Shown here in pieces: positions 20,353 to 31,508 of a stretch of DNA of 64,000 nucleotides; positions within the stretch are counted from its first letter, which is position 1; every line of letters begins with the position of its first letter. The stretch is from Saprospiraceae bacterium (GTDB lineage Bacteria > Bacteroidota > Bacteroidia > Chitinophagales > Saprospiraceae). The position numbers and the translations under genes are program-made. The notes under the pieces are model-generated. The model made no database searches. It was given only the letters and a program-made list of their open reading frames with translations, and was not told the DNA's origin. The DNA lies in the NCBI GenBank assembly GCA_016711125.1, contig JADJTQ010000002.1:1-64000 (forward strand). The letters run 5' to 3'.

Positions 20353-20639
20353 ATGAGTGATTTTAAACTTTCCGAAAAAGCAGATTCCGATTTACTGGAA
20401 ATTGCGCGGTTTACCATTAATAAATTTGGAAGCCCACATGGCCAGAATATAACAAAAATGGTCTTTATGATTGTTTCACAATCAGAGGTGCTGCCAGCTG
20501 GTGTCTCAATGGTCACCCTACGGGGCGGAATCTGCATTCACCTCACAAATCATTTATCTTCAATGAAATTCGTCGGGCACTTCGAAACCGGACATGCATT
20601 TATAATGTTCATTCCAGGCTTAATTTAGAGCACGCCTAA
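20353..20639 (+). pseudogene. parE: ParE-type toxin, frameshifted
   Basis: It begins 5 nt after the parD stop with MSDFKLSEKADSDLLEIARFT, the usual RelE/ParE opening. It then changes frame several times: KNGLYDCFTI appears in one frame, GVSMVTLRGGI in another, and SFIFNEIRRALRNRTCIYNVHSRLNLEHA (ending at 20637-20639) in a third. An intact ParE would poison DNA gyrase. The paired damage with parD suggests the whole module is dead, although part of it may be base-loss error. Confidence 0.65.
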
Positions 20640-20650
20640 ATTAAATCACA

Positions 20651-23600
20651 TCAAGCCTTAATAAATCGCAAATTGGCTATCCCCTCTCTTGTCGTAAGTT
20701 GCAGAAAATAAATGCCGCTTGTCAGATTATTCAGGTTAATACTCAATAATTCTTCTAACTGCCGGGTCATCCTTTTTACTTCAACTCCGTCGACACCCAG
20801 TATTCGAATGATAGCTTCACCACCGTGCATTTGAGCATTGTTAAGATACAACACGTTTTGAGATGGATTTGGATACACTTTAAATCCTTCCAGTTGAAAA
20901 TCATGGGCTGCAACAATATCTGCACTGATGTCGATCGGCACCGATAGTGGTCCGATCCAGCCTCCCTGACCGTCGATCACGGTGACAATAAAAGCATCAG
21001 GTAAACTATCTGTGCCCGTGTGTAAATAGGTCACCTGACCAGCATTAATATCTTGTTGACTAAATTGGCTCCCTACCGTGATGGGATCTCCATTCACCTG
21101 CAAAATTCCTTTCAGAGGGAGAGTGACCAATGTAAATAATAAATCATCCGGACCTGCTATATCATCGGTAATCTCCACCACTTGCCGATCCAGGATCGTT
21201 TGACCAGCATATTGTGCTAAGAGGGTATCCAATTGGATGATTGCGGGAGATTGCGGAGCCAGAGCACCACAAAGTTCCAAAGACCAGGTATCGATGCGAC
21301 CTCCGCTACCTACCACCGAGTCGGCAACTTCGAGAGTCCAGATTCCTTCTACCGTCTCACCCTCAAAAATCGACAGTGGTTTCATTGGCTGAAAAGTTTC
21401 TCCATTAAATGAAGCCTGACAATCAAAAGGTTGAAGAGACTGATCGTCAAAACCTATTTTGAAAGTGCGATTACTGAATCCGCATTGTTTTCTCACCAGG
21501 TAGCTCGTTTACCGGTAGGTGATTCCGTGGTAAAAAATCAAATCACCAAATGATTCATGAAATCCTCCGATCGAACTCTACATTCACATCGCTGACCACC
21601 CCCGTATTCGTCACCGTTATTTGCGACCGGGCTACCACCACTCCACTCTGGCTCAGTGTCTTGGGGATATCTTCTGCAACAAACTGCTGGCAGGATAAAT
21701 TAATGGTATGAAAAGGTGCTATTTCTGAGAACGCACCCAGACCACAGACATTTTCCGGTCTCACCCTCCAATAATAGAGCGTATTCTCATCAAGCAAAGT
21801 ATCTAATACAACTGTCGTGATATCTTCGGCTGTGGCCTCAATTGGGTCATCAAATGCAGGTGAGTCATCTACCTGAAGCAGGTAGCGATCCGCATTTTCA
21901 CTACCCTGCCATAAAAAGGTAGGCCGCTGGTTGACAGCTGATGCTCCTGACGATGGTTCGCGAAGAGTAAGAGTGCTGAAATCGCTCGAAATGGTCTGCA
22001 CTTCAACATTTCTGATTAAGGTATCTCCCAGCGATGAACTCAAGTAAAAAGCAAGGGCAAAGGTATCTGCCTCAATTACCTGGCTAAAATCTAAATTGAC
22101 CATGACATGATCACCCGGTAAAAATGTAACCGGACCAGTTATGGATACCCCGGGCGGAAGGTCGGCATTAACGATCGATATGCTATCGGCAAAACCTCCG
22201 GTTGGAAAAGATTGTAAATTAAAAGATACGATGGAGGGTAGGCAGGTGCTTTGGACATGGGGAGCAAGGTCAGCAGCAAAGCCCGTTTCTTGTGATGACA
22301 TGATGACCAAATCACTGTCATTCAAGTCGAAAAATATATTATCGGCCGCTTCAATCATAATTCTGGCCTGGCTGGTTGCGATGTCGGGTATCAGGACAAA
22401 TTCTGCACCGTCGTTGGGGGTGTTTTCTATAAGGACAACCGGATAGGTCTCACCACCATCCAATGAAAGTAAGATATTAACTACTTGACAATTGACAGGC
22501 AGCAGATGAGTTTTTGCCCGGTCCCACATGAACTGGAAATAGTCACCGGCATGGATCGTGTCTGGTAAAACATCATCCATGACTTTGAATGGCCCGGCTG
22601 TCTGGGTAGCTCTAAAGGATATTTGACTCCAGGCAACTCCACCTCCAGTGGTCTGATGATCCCGCACGGTAGCCCGGAAAGTCAACTTACGGTCATAGGT
22701 CGGTAAGACCTCGGTGTTGTCAAAATTGTTATTGATGATTTTATCGAGAGCCGGAAAAAACCGGGTTGGATTGGGCCCAGGAGAAAGTGAACGAAAAATA
22801 GGAGCATCTCCTTTAGGGTTTTCGATCGGGCTTAGACTGGCAGCACCGGTGCCTGCATCAAATTGCTCCCAACTATACGATATGGTATCACCGTCTTCGT
22901 CGGCCCCCTGGGCCGTCAGCTTAAAGGGTGTCCTGACCGGGATAAAAAAGCCACCCTCAAGGTCGATTGAAACAGTCGGCTCATGATTGGAGGTCGTCAA
23001 ACCATCGACACAACCACCCGTACTCGACTCTACAAAGGTTCGGATATCTTCAATGGAATTACTGTGGTAATAGTTGTCCGAATCGAACGCGATGTTCTGA
23101 GTACCACAAGCCCCAGCATAAGACATGATGGTACTGCCGCTGCCTGGTTCGAATGCCGTACGGCTGTTAAATTGACCGTCGGGTGATCCTGGGCAATTGT
23201 TCCAGGTATGTTCCGCTCCAAACTGATGTCCTAACTCATGGCAAACGATGCCAATATAAAACCGGTCGCTGGTTGAAATTTCGCAGGAGGCTCCAAATCC
23301 TTTCATCGACCCACAAACAATCCCTATTCCGCCAGATACTCCCACCACTGAATTGCAATTAGTGCCAAAGACATGTCCCACATCATACTCGCCAGTGCCA
23401 AGTTTACTAGTTAAATAATTATTATTTTCCAGTGCCATCTGACCAGGGTTTCCATTGGAAAAGGGGTCTCCATCAGCATTAAAAAAGATCAGGCTATCAT
23501 TTTTTGCAATTAATTGCAGCCGAATGGCAAGCTCACTCTCCATCACAAAATTAATCCGATTCAAAGCCGTATTGATTGCGCCGAGGACTCCCTCAATCGT

Positions 23601-24236
23601 ACCATTGTGTTTAGCGCTGTATTCTCCAGTGGTTGAAACTGCTATGCGATAGGTACGCATTACCACGGTCTCTGCATTTGATCGTCCAAATGGCGATCGC
23701 AAGGGCTTTCGTTGCAAGAAAGATGCTTCATCCTGGACAAAATGATGCTCATGACTATTGTATAGAGCTCTTATTTCTGGATCGACCCGGTAGTGTTTCG
23801 TGTGATATATGAGGTAGTGTTGAGTACTATTGTCAGAATAGGGATCAATATAGATCTCCCCATCCGGATGTTGCAAAACAACATGCAATCCATGCTCAGA
23901 CCAATCGAGCCGGCCTTTGATGCTTTTGTCGCTGATACTCTTAAGGCGATACGTCTTAATGTTCGGGTATCTGATCTGCAATGCCTGGGCAAAATTAGAC
24001 TCCGCCGTAGCCAAAAAGGTATGGACAGATCCATCGGGCAGCACGAGGTCGACCACCCCCATTTGGAGTGCAGCAAGCAAACTAAACTGGTCAACTTCCG
24101 CAAGTTGATACGCAACTGGAAGAGTTCTTGCTTTTAGTTCATCGAATAAGATTTGCGGCTTCGAGCTTAACCATGTTTGAGTAAAAGCCCATTGAGCCAT
24201 GATCATCAGAAGAAGTATTTGCGTAATCCGCAACAT
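20651..24236 (-). CDS. secreted metzincin (reprolysin-type) metalloprotease with P-domain and T9SS tail, frame breaks
   Basis: The start at 24236 (MLRITQILLLMIMAQW) gives a signal peptide; an upstream ATG at 24290 is less likely. The zinc site HELGHQFGAEH is at residues 333-343, with the Met-turn IMSYAG at 370-375. Both belong to the M12B-like reprolysin/metzincin group. Later parts include a fibronectin III-like module (PTFLWQGSENADRYLLQVDD...YYWRVRP), a proprotein-convertase P-domain (GIWTLEVADSV...IDTWSLELCG), a CSPG-type repeat (GSQFSQQDINAGQVTYLHTG), and a type A sorting tail (FKVYPNPSQNVLYL). The frame is broken two or three times between 21497 and 21580, inside the P-domain; the pieces HESFGDLIF, ESPTGKRAT and LVRKQCGFSN appear in different frames. 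The protein would be about 1200 residues, secreted and probably degradative. Confidence 0.75.
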
Positions 24237-24358
24237 ATGATTGGTTGAATTCAATAATGTAATAGTTCGTGTACTTTGGGCTTGATCCAAAAGTCTTGTA
24301 AAGTCGTTGAGCGAAAGATATGGCTAAAATTTCACCTCTCTACATTCTTTAACTTTCC

Positions 24359-27300
24359 TTAGAAAAACGCAGACACTGGGCCCTTGCTGTATGCACCACT
24401 CTGGCCGTCCCACTTTTCCGGCCATCGTACGAAATATTGATCCTGATTATTGGCTAACCGGCGGTCATAACCCACTCCCCATATCCAGTTGGTGCCATCT
24501 TTAATCCTTCAAGCATTGCAAATTCCAGGGCTCCATTTTTCGGACCGTCATAGCTGATCAGCACCAATGACAGATTGGCTCTCAATGATGATGCGCTCAC
24601 CTTACTAAATGTTGCCTCCGATTTCAGATCGTGAATATTTGCTTTTTAACGAGCCTCTGAAAGCACATTCTCCCGCGCAGACCAACGATATTTGTTACTT
24701 AGTCTGAAAGAGGTTGACGGTTGCCAGGTCAGTTCGGGCTGTAATTCGTGACTTTGAATATCGAAATCCTTATTATCAAATGTTTCACTATCCTGAATAT
24801 TGCGGCCTCCACTGATACTGACCAGACCACTCAATTGCTGATTAAAATTCATCCTGGATCTTAATATGTGTCGAAACAGGCGCTTGCTCTCATATCCGGT
24901 AGTGAGCACAAACCGATTGCGAAAGTCATTCCATTCATACTGGACATCATATTTCGGATTGCTGCGATTGAAGTACAATACATTGCGCATCTGCGCACTA
25001 ACTGAAACCAACGATGTATCAGCGACATTCAAGGTAAAAGGGCTCCAAATCGAAATACCCGCATTTTGTAGATTTTTTCGTAAAATTCGCACAGAACCCT
25101 GATCGGACCACTTAGCTATAAATGCTTTTTTGTTTTTCATAATCCGGCGTGGATCAAGGCTATAACTCTGATTGTAGCTTACATTATTGGTGGCAATGAA
25201 ATCATTGGTAAGGATCGTGACTCTGACGTATTCCGCTTGCTCAGGAAATGGGGCAATTTCAAATTCGTTGATCTGCTGAATGTTATCTCCGTTTTGATCG
25301 ATAAACGTATAAACACCTAAACCCGGATCAACTTTCAGGAACTGAAAAGTCCTTTTAGGCTCTTGACCGGATCCGACTTCATAAGCAGTAGTTGTTCTTA
25401 ACGCTCCATCCCAAAGATTAAACTGATGGTTGACTTTACCCACATAGTTGAGGCCACCTTTATTCACCTGAGTATTGCTTCTTTTAATGTCAAGGTTGCG
25501 TATGGTCAGGGTAGCATCAAGGATCGATCTGGTTTTTTGCGCCCATCGGCCTTTTAGGCTAATATCGTCAGCTTCGGTGCCCACGAGAAAATCAGCGCCA
25601 TTGACGAAGTAGTCAAACCTTTTTTGATACTGAAGCTCAGCATTCAGTGATTCACCCCCTGATTTTCGAATATACATCCGTTTTAGATCATAGTAAAAAC
25701 TTGACGGTGTCAGCGTGTCGGTCGGGCCATACCTTCTAGCATTTTTTTCTTCCTCGTAATAAGCCCCGATCAACCAGGTATGCGACTTATCCAGAGCTTG
25801 CGAAATGTCGATTTTGGGTCTGGAGAAACGACCGGTTTCAAGACCTGCCTCACTTTGTAGCCAGTCACCTTTAGCCACCACGGTAAAGCCTTTTTGATTG
25901 TATTGCATACCAACCAGGTGTTTATTACCCCGGTAAATGCTCTTTCGATAAAAGCCACTGTGCTGATATTGTGCTTGAAACCTACCTGGTTTTTGCAAGC
26001 TGAAAGATGCACTGGTCAAATGCTCCTGCCCCTGATCAAGACCTAAAAGGTTCCAATCCCGGCTAAACTCAGCAGGCCGGTACGGATTGAGCGCCTTAAA
26101 TGTTTGGGTCAGGAGCTCATGTTGAACCTCGGTACCTATTTGCCATCCGGATTGTGCACTATCCGGTTGCAGATAAAAGGTTTTGACAAAGCTATTGGTG
26201 ATCGCATACCCAAGATCGTCTTGCGCATCCAGATCAGAAAATCGATTAATGTCAACCTTACTCATGGCCACTTCTGTTTTAAACTGGCCATCGCGGCCGA
26301 TTTGATACCCTGCTCCGGCGGCAAAAAGTTGTCTTTGCTGGGGTGCAATCAGCTGCGCAACGGGTGAAAAAGCACCTTGCGACTGGCCGGAGGAGTCAGG
26401 AGCCACCCAAGCGTATACCTCGCCATTAGCTTCTGATGCACCGCGGACATAATCACCATTTCCTTGTCCTACCAGAGTAAATCTTGCAGTAAACAATGCA
26501 CTATCCGGATTGATACTTCGGACCAGGATATTAGTATAACCGAGGGTATCCATTCGTTCATACATGACGATATTGGGATCGTAACCCTCAGGCCTCAACC
26601 GGACACTTGAAGCCAGTGCCTGACCTGTGTTGTCGCCGAGATCAGCCAGAAATCGTTTGTCTTCAGGACTGAGGTCAGATAAACCGGATGAGAGTTTACC
26701 ATCTTGTTCGCTATATGCATTAAAGTGCAAGTCCAGTTTCTTGGAGTGAAAGTCGGTCTCAACCGTATAAATGGAGCGGTTATAGTTCTGATCAGAATAC
26801 TCGTATTCGGCAATGATCCGGCTGTCTTTTGTAATCATGCGATTGGCAGTAAAAGTAATCTCCCCGGAATTATAATCGATGATGTAGTCTCGCTCCAACC
26901 CCCTTATCAATAAAGCGCCGTCTGCATATATCTTTTCGGTACCGGCAAGGATGATTATAAATCGCTCCCCATCATTGCCAGGCAAGCGGTAGGGTCCCTG
27001 ATTAGCTTCTTGAGTGCTCAATTGCAGCCGGGCAAATTTACCTCTTGAGCCACCCAGACTCACCGCAGTAGTGAGTGACTGATCAGGTTTTAATTGAGTG
27101 ACATTCTGTATTCGCACCCCTTGGGTTTTTTTAAAATAATTGGTGAAGTAGCTATTGGGCCGGCTTAATTCAAAATCGCCACCAATCAAGGTGTTACCGC
27201 CTTTCGTCAGCTGAATAAAGATCTTATCAAATTCCTGTAATTGTTGGGTATTACCCTCCGGCTGCAGTGGAATACTATTGTCAGATAGAGCAGCCAATAC

Positions 27301-27846
27301 TTCAATCCCATCACCCAACGAACCGTTGAGCCTCAGATCAAAATTTGAATTTAGCACCAGGTCTTGCCGGTTACCCACTGAGAGACCCCGGGCAAAACTT
27401 CCATCATATTGAATACCTCGATCCGAGAAAAGGGGCTGCTCCGAAACGAAGGGACTAAAACTCAAAGGTTCCATGACCCGAAGCGAACCATCCTGGTATA
27501 AAAGCGAATCAAAGTGAGATGTCCACCGGTTGAGATCGTAGGGCAGTACCCTAAATCGCACTTTAAAAGACAGGCTATCTTCCATGGTCCTTTTTAATGA
27601 CCCTGGTTGCCAAATAAAGGTTGATCCGTCCAGACGATAGTCATTGGCTGAGATCGTAGTGTCATTGATAATTTTAAAGCTCTGCGGAATGACGGGAAAG
27701 ACCGATAAATGAAAAGAATCTTGTTTATTATGCAGGGTCAGATTACGAATGTTGCTGATTGGCAATGACTGTGACCACCCTAGTACAGGAATCAGAAAGC
27801 TAAGTAATAACCAAATTCGTTTCAGTCTGGATCTCAATACACTCAT
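24359..27846 (-). CDS. large outer-membrane protein, Bacteroidota-specific, C-terminus frame-broken
   Basis: A signal peptide (LLLSFLIPVLGWSQ) is followed by over 1000 residues rich in aromatic-polar alternation. Blocks such as GSFARGLSVGNRQDLVLNSNFDL, NSIPLQPEGNTQQLQEFDKIFIQL and LIGGDFELSRPNSYF recur in uncharacterised Bacteroidota proteins that recall parts of the SprA translocon, but this is far shorter than SprA. A TAA stops the frame at 24646. Coding continues beyond it in shifted frames: SEATFSKVSASSLRANLSLVLISYDG, GTNWIWGVGYDRRLANN, and SYDGRKSGTARVVHTARAQ ending VSAFF with a stop at 24359-24361. Loss of one A (about 24500) and one G (about 24378) explains two of the breaks. A C-terminal Phe is typical of outer-membrane barrels. 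The function is unknown. Confidence 0.6.
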
Positions 27847-28176
27847 CGTAATACTGCAAGAAAAACGTTGATTTTACTATCCATAAGATAGAAGCCCGTC
27901 ACTTTTCGGGTGAAATCTCCATTTAACCCGCGAGATAAGATTAGATCGGCATTGGTGTTTGGGGCTACTTAGCCGGCAGGTAGTTTGAAAACAAAGGAAT
28001 AATGAGGGATTTGACAATAAACCAGTAATCTTGCCCGGATTTCCACTTTTGTTATGAAAGATATACTGTTAAATATTAGACTAAACCGCTATAAGTTGAA
28101 AAAATGGCATTCAAATTGCTATAAGTTTTAATGTGTTATCTAAAACTTTTTTGAAATTCGTCATAATTACTCAAAA
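27847..28176. other. divergent promoter region, no gene
   Basis: AT-rich spacer between the minus-strand outer-membrane gene and the plus-strand response regulator. It must hold promoters for both, but no box is clear enough to mark. No reading frame with coding character is seen. Confidence 0.4.
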
Positions 28177-28854
28177 ATGCGAATAAATGCTATCATTGTC
28201 GACGATCACTTACTTTTTGCGGAGGGTTTGATCGCTTTACTAAAAGAAGTAAAGACACCAACCGTAGAAGTGATCCATATATCGCACGATGGTGAAGATA
28301 TATTTCGGTGGTTGAGTAAACGAAGAGTACATTTGATCTTTCTTGATCTCAATTTGGGCAAAGTAAATGGTCTGGATTTGATCGAACCGATCAAAAAGCA
28401 TTCTCCCGGCACCCGAATCATGGTAGTTTCCGGTTATTCTGATGGTAACTTTGTAAAAACTGCTTTTTTAAATGGTGCCGATGGATATGTATTGAAAGGT
28501 TCTCCCCTGGAAGAACTCCGACATGGTATTCTAACCATCATGGAGGATAATACTTTTATGGGTAAAGGCGTTCAGGTCACAACAAAAAGTACCGACAAAA
28601 AAGAGCGGAATCGATATGGACAGCGACAAACGAGAGCCATGGATTCCTACTCTTTGATGAATGATTTGACTAAAAGAGAACAGCAAATATTAGAATTGAT
28701 TACTCAGGCTTTTAGTAATAAAGAGATCGCCCGAAAGCTGTATATCAGTGATCAAACAGTTAGTGTACATCGTAAAAATATCATGAGAAAATTGGGAGTC
28801 ACTAATACTGTAAGTCTCGTGAAAGCAGCTCAGAGCCTAAGTATCAGTGGGTAA
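28177..28854 (+). CDS. NarL/FixJ-type response regulator
   Basis: The 225-residue protein has a CheY-like receiver with acidic residues Asp9/Asp10, the phospho-acceptor Asp57 in LIFLDLNLG, and Lys107 in GYVLKGSP. A linker of about 40 residues with many charged amino acids follows. The LuxR-type helix-turn-helix then reads LTKREQQILELITQAFSNKEIARKLYISDQTVSVHRKNIMRKLGV. It is a cytosolic two-component transcription factor. No histidine kinase lies nearby, so it is an orphan in this window. It ends 36 nt before the adhesin gene and points the same way, so it may control that operon. Confidence 0.88.
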   Translation: MRINAIIVDDHLLFAEGLIALLKEVKTPTVEVIHISHDGEDIFRWLSKRRVHLIFLDLNLGKVNGLDLIEPIKKHSPGTRIMVVSGYSDGNFVKTAFLNGADGYVLKGSPLEELRHGILTIMEDNTFMGKGVQVTTKSTDKKERNRYGQRQTRAMDSYSLMNDLTKREQQILELITQAFSNKEIARKLYISDQTVSVHRKNIMRKLGVTNTVSLVKAAQSLSISG

Positions 28855-28890
28855 TGACCGTTAAAAAAGAATAAAATTTAGTAGGGTCTC

Positions 28891-31476
28891 ATGAACCCAA
28901 AATCAAGAGTTATGAAGAAACTTTATCTGTTTACACTCATCCTTATCGGTTATGCAGGTGCACTCTGGTCACAACCAGTATTTGAGATCGATAATACAAC
29001 CGGAGATCCCGGAGGAGTGGTAGCTGTCAACTTTAAGGTGAAAAATTTTAAGAATATCGTTGGGATGCAATTTTCGATTGATTGGGACCCGAACATCTTA
29101 AAGTTTAGCTCCTTAAGCAACATAACCACTGCCATCAGAGATTTTGATGCCGCTGCTTTTAATACCGATACAAAGTGGACTAATGATGGTAATATCATCG
29201 TGCAGTGGTATGATTTTGGCGCCGAGCCTAATAATTTGCCGGATGGTACTATTATTTTTACGATCAACTTTGACATTGTGGGAGGATCAGGATCGACCAC
29301 GAAAGTCACTATTGGAGATACGCCCCGAAGAATCGAAATCATTGACAATAATGAGAAAAACATTGGCCTCTCGTCGTCAGGTGGTGATTTTAGTGCCAGC
29401 GGCACTGGAGGAGCGACCCTCAGACTTATCGGTTCTGACGAAATAGGTGCCACCGGAGAAAATGTTTGTGTCGAGGTCACCGTGCAGGGATTTAGTAATA
29501 TCAATGGCATGCAGTTTAGCTTAAACTGGGATCCTGCTTTTTTACGCTATACCGGAGTGGGTGCTTTCAATCTGAATGGACTCACCGAAGGAACCTTTAA
29601 TCCGGATTCAATCAATCTCGGTAAAATCGTGCTACAATGGCTTGATCCGTCCAGCAATGGAATTACCCTAGCCGATGGTACCCGGATTTTTCAGATTTGT
29701 TTCGACATTTTGGGCTCAAGTGGTAGTCGAAGTATCCAATTTAGCAATGATTGGTTAGCTATTGAGATCATTGACGGAGACGATAATAGAGTGACCTTCG
29801 CCAAGAAAGACGGTACCGTCACTGTTGATGGCGGTGGTGGTGGATCTGATTGTGATGCCCCGGGGTTTGCCCTGGCTGCCTCTGAAGAATCTGCTAGCCA
29901 GGGAGTCCAGACATGTGTAGATATTACTGTAAAGGGATTTACGGATGTTACGACGATATCGACCACCATAGAATGGAATCCAGCGGTATTGAGCAATCCT
30001 CAGATTACCGGCATTAATCTAGATGGCCTGCAAGAGGCAAATTTTAATCTTGATCAGGGAGCTACCGGTGTAATATCATTTCTTTGGGTAGAATCCACGA
30101 CCGAAGGAGCTACTCTAGGAGATGGTACGAAGATTTTTGAGATCTGCTTTGATGTCATAGGGGCCAATGGTCAATCCTCCACTGTGCGATTTACAGACTC
30201 ACAAGCCGAACGAGAGGTGAGCGTAAAAAGTAGTTTAGTCACTTTTAATCAATGCGATGGTAGAGTGACCGTGGGAAACGGTAACAATCCGGTGACGGCC
30301 TCAGTCACCCAGCCAAGTTGCCGTGGCCAGTCGAACGGAGCGATTAATATAACCGTAAGCGGAGGCATGCCAAACTATACCTACAAATGGACAAGAAACG
30401 GTAGCGATTTTGCTACTTCAGAAGATATCTCCAATCTAGGAGCAGGCACCTACGTGGTCGTAGTCACAGACGCAGCGGGCACCCAGTTTAACCTGGAGGT
30501 GATACTCAATAACCCAAATGGCGTACTTATTAGCAACGCCAACCTGGTCAATCCTACCGGAGCCGGCAATAATGGCACGATCTCACTCACTCTAAGCGGA
30601 GGTGCTACACCACTTACTTTTGCCTGGAGCAACGGTGCCACCACCCGGGATATAGCTGGACTTGGAGCTGGAGCGTATGGTCTCACGATAACTGAGTCGA
30701 CCGGCTGTACCGTCGATACTTCCTTTTCGCTTGGTAGCGGAGAACTAATGGTTACACTCAATCTTGAAGATCTGAGTTGTTTTGGTGAAAGTGACGGCCA
30801 AATCACTGCTGTTGCCAGTGGAGGCACTGGCCCTTACACCTATGCATGGAGCAATGCTGGGACCGGAACCCGGATCTCAAACCTTAATGCAGGAAATTTT
30901 ACGGTCACAGTAACCGATGGTGCCGGAGCTTCGGTCAATGCACAAGGAACCCTGACTGAGCCTGATACCCTGAAAGTATCGATCAATAAGACACCATCAC
31001 CCAATAACATTGAGGGCACTGCTACCGCCGTAGTAACTGGAGGAACATCCCCTTACCGCTATTCCTGGACTGATGCCAATCGTTCAACCACCCGGGTGGT
31101 GATTGGATTGCCCCAGGGAGATATCCGGGTCATTGTCACTGATGATAATGGGTGCACTGCATCTTCAGGTGAAAATATTGGACCATCGGATCGAGAATGC
31201 TTCTCAGCCGTACCGGTAATGTCACCAAACGGAGACGGTAGAAATGACATCCTGAATATTGCCTGTATTCTAGGTCTCGACAATGAACTCGAGGTATACA
31301 ACCGACATGGCGAACTGGTCTATGAGGCCAGCAACTATGCCAACAACTGGGAAGGTATTGACACCAAGGGCGAAGTATTGCCGGATGGAGCTTATTACTG
31401 GGTTATCCGGGTACGCAAGGATGGCATATTGGAGCAACACTTGGGTCATTTGACGATTCTTTCATCACTAAATTAA
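28891..31476 (+). CDS. cohesin/SprB-repeat adhesin with CHU_C (T9SS type B) C-terminus
   Basis: The protein has 861 residues, or 854 if ATG 28912 is the start, which sits closer to the signal peptide (MKKLYLFTLILIGYAG). Three cohesin-like beta domains follow at about 30-165, 178-312 and 325-462, each with the pattern 'GMQFS..WDP..L.F' and 'DGT.IF.I.FD..G'. Four SprB-type repeats follow at about 468-540, 545-615, 618-690 and 693-760 (CRGQSNGAINITVSGG, YTYAWSNAGTGT). Residues about 770-861 form a CHU_C domain (PVMSPNGDGRNDILNI, LEVYNRHGELVYEA). It is predicted to be carried across the outer membrane by type IX secretion and displayed as an adhesin. It lies 32 nt upstream of a PorP/SprF gene. 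Confidence 0.85.
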   Translation: MNPKSRVMKKLYLFTLILIGYAGALWSQPVFEIDNTTGDPGGVVAVNFKVKNFKNIVGMQFSIDWDPNILKFSSLSNITTAIRDFDAAAFNTDTKWTNDGNIIVQWYDFGAEPNNLPDGTIIFTINFDIVGGSGSTTKVTIGDTPRRIEIIDNNEKNIGLSSSGGDFSASGTGGATLRLIGSDEIGATGENVCVEVTVQGFSNINGMQFSLNWDPAFLRYTGVGAFNLNGLTEGTFNPDSINLGKIVLQWLDPSSNGITLADGTRIFQICFDILGSSGSRSIQFSNDWLAIEIIDGDDNRVTFAKKDGTVTVDGGGGGSDCDAPGFALAASEESASQGVQTCVDITVKGFTDVTTISTTIEWNPAVLSNPQITGINLDGLQEANFNLDQGATGVISFLWVESTTEGATLGDGTKIFEICFDVIGANGQSSTVRFTDSQAEREVSVKSSLVTFNQCDGRVTVGNGNNPVTASVTQPSCRGQSNGAINITVSGGMPNYTYKWTRNGSDFATSEDISNLGAGTYVVVVTDAAGTQFNLEVILNNPNGVLISNANLVNPTGAGNNGTISLTLSGGATPLTFAWSNGATTRDIAGLGAGAYGLTITESTGCTVDTSFSLGSGELMVTLNLEDLSCFGESDGQITAVASGGTGPYTYAWSNAGTGTRISNLNAGNFTVTVTDGAGASVNAQGTLTEPDTLKVSINKTPSPNNIEGTATAVVTGGTSPYRYSWTDANRSTTRVVIGLPQGDIRVIVTDDNGCTASSGENIGPSDRECFSAVPVMSPNGDGRNDILNIACILGLDNELEVYNRHGELVYEASNYANNWEGIDTKGEVLPDGAYYWVIRVRKDGILEQHLGHLTILSSLN

Positions 31477-31508
31477 TTTCAGGGATCCCCGTTACCAAAC
31501 TTTAAGAA

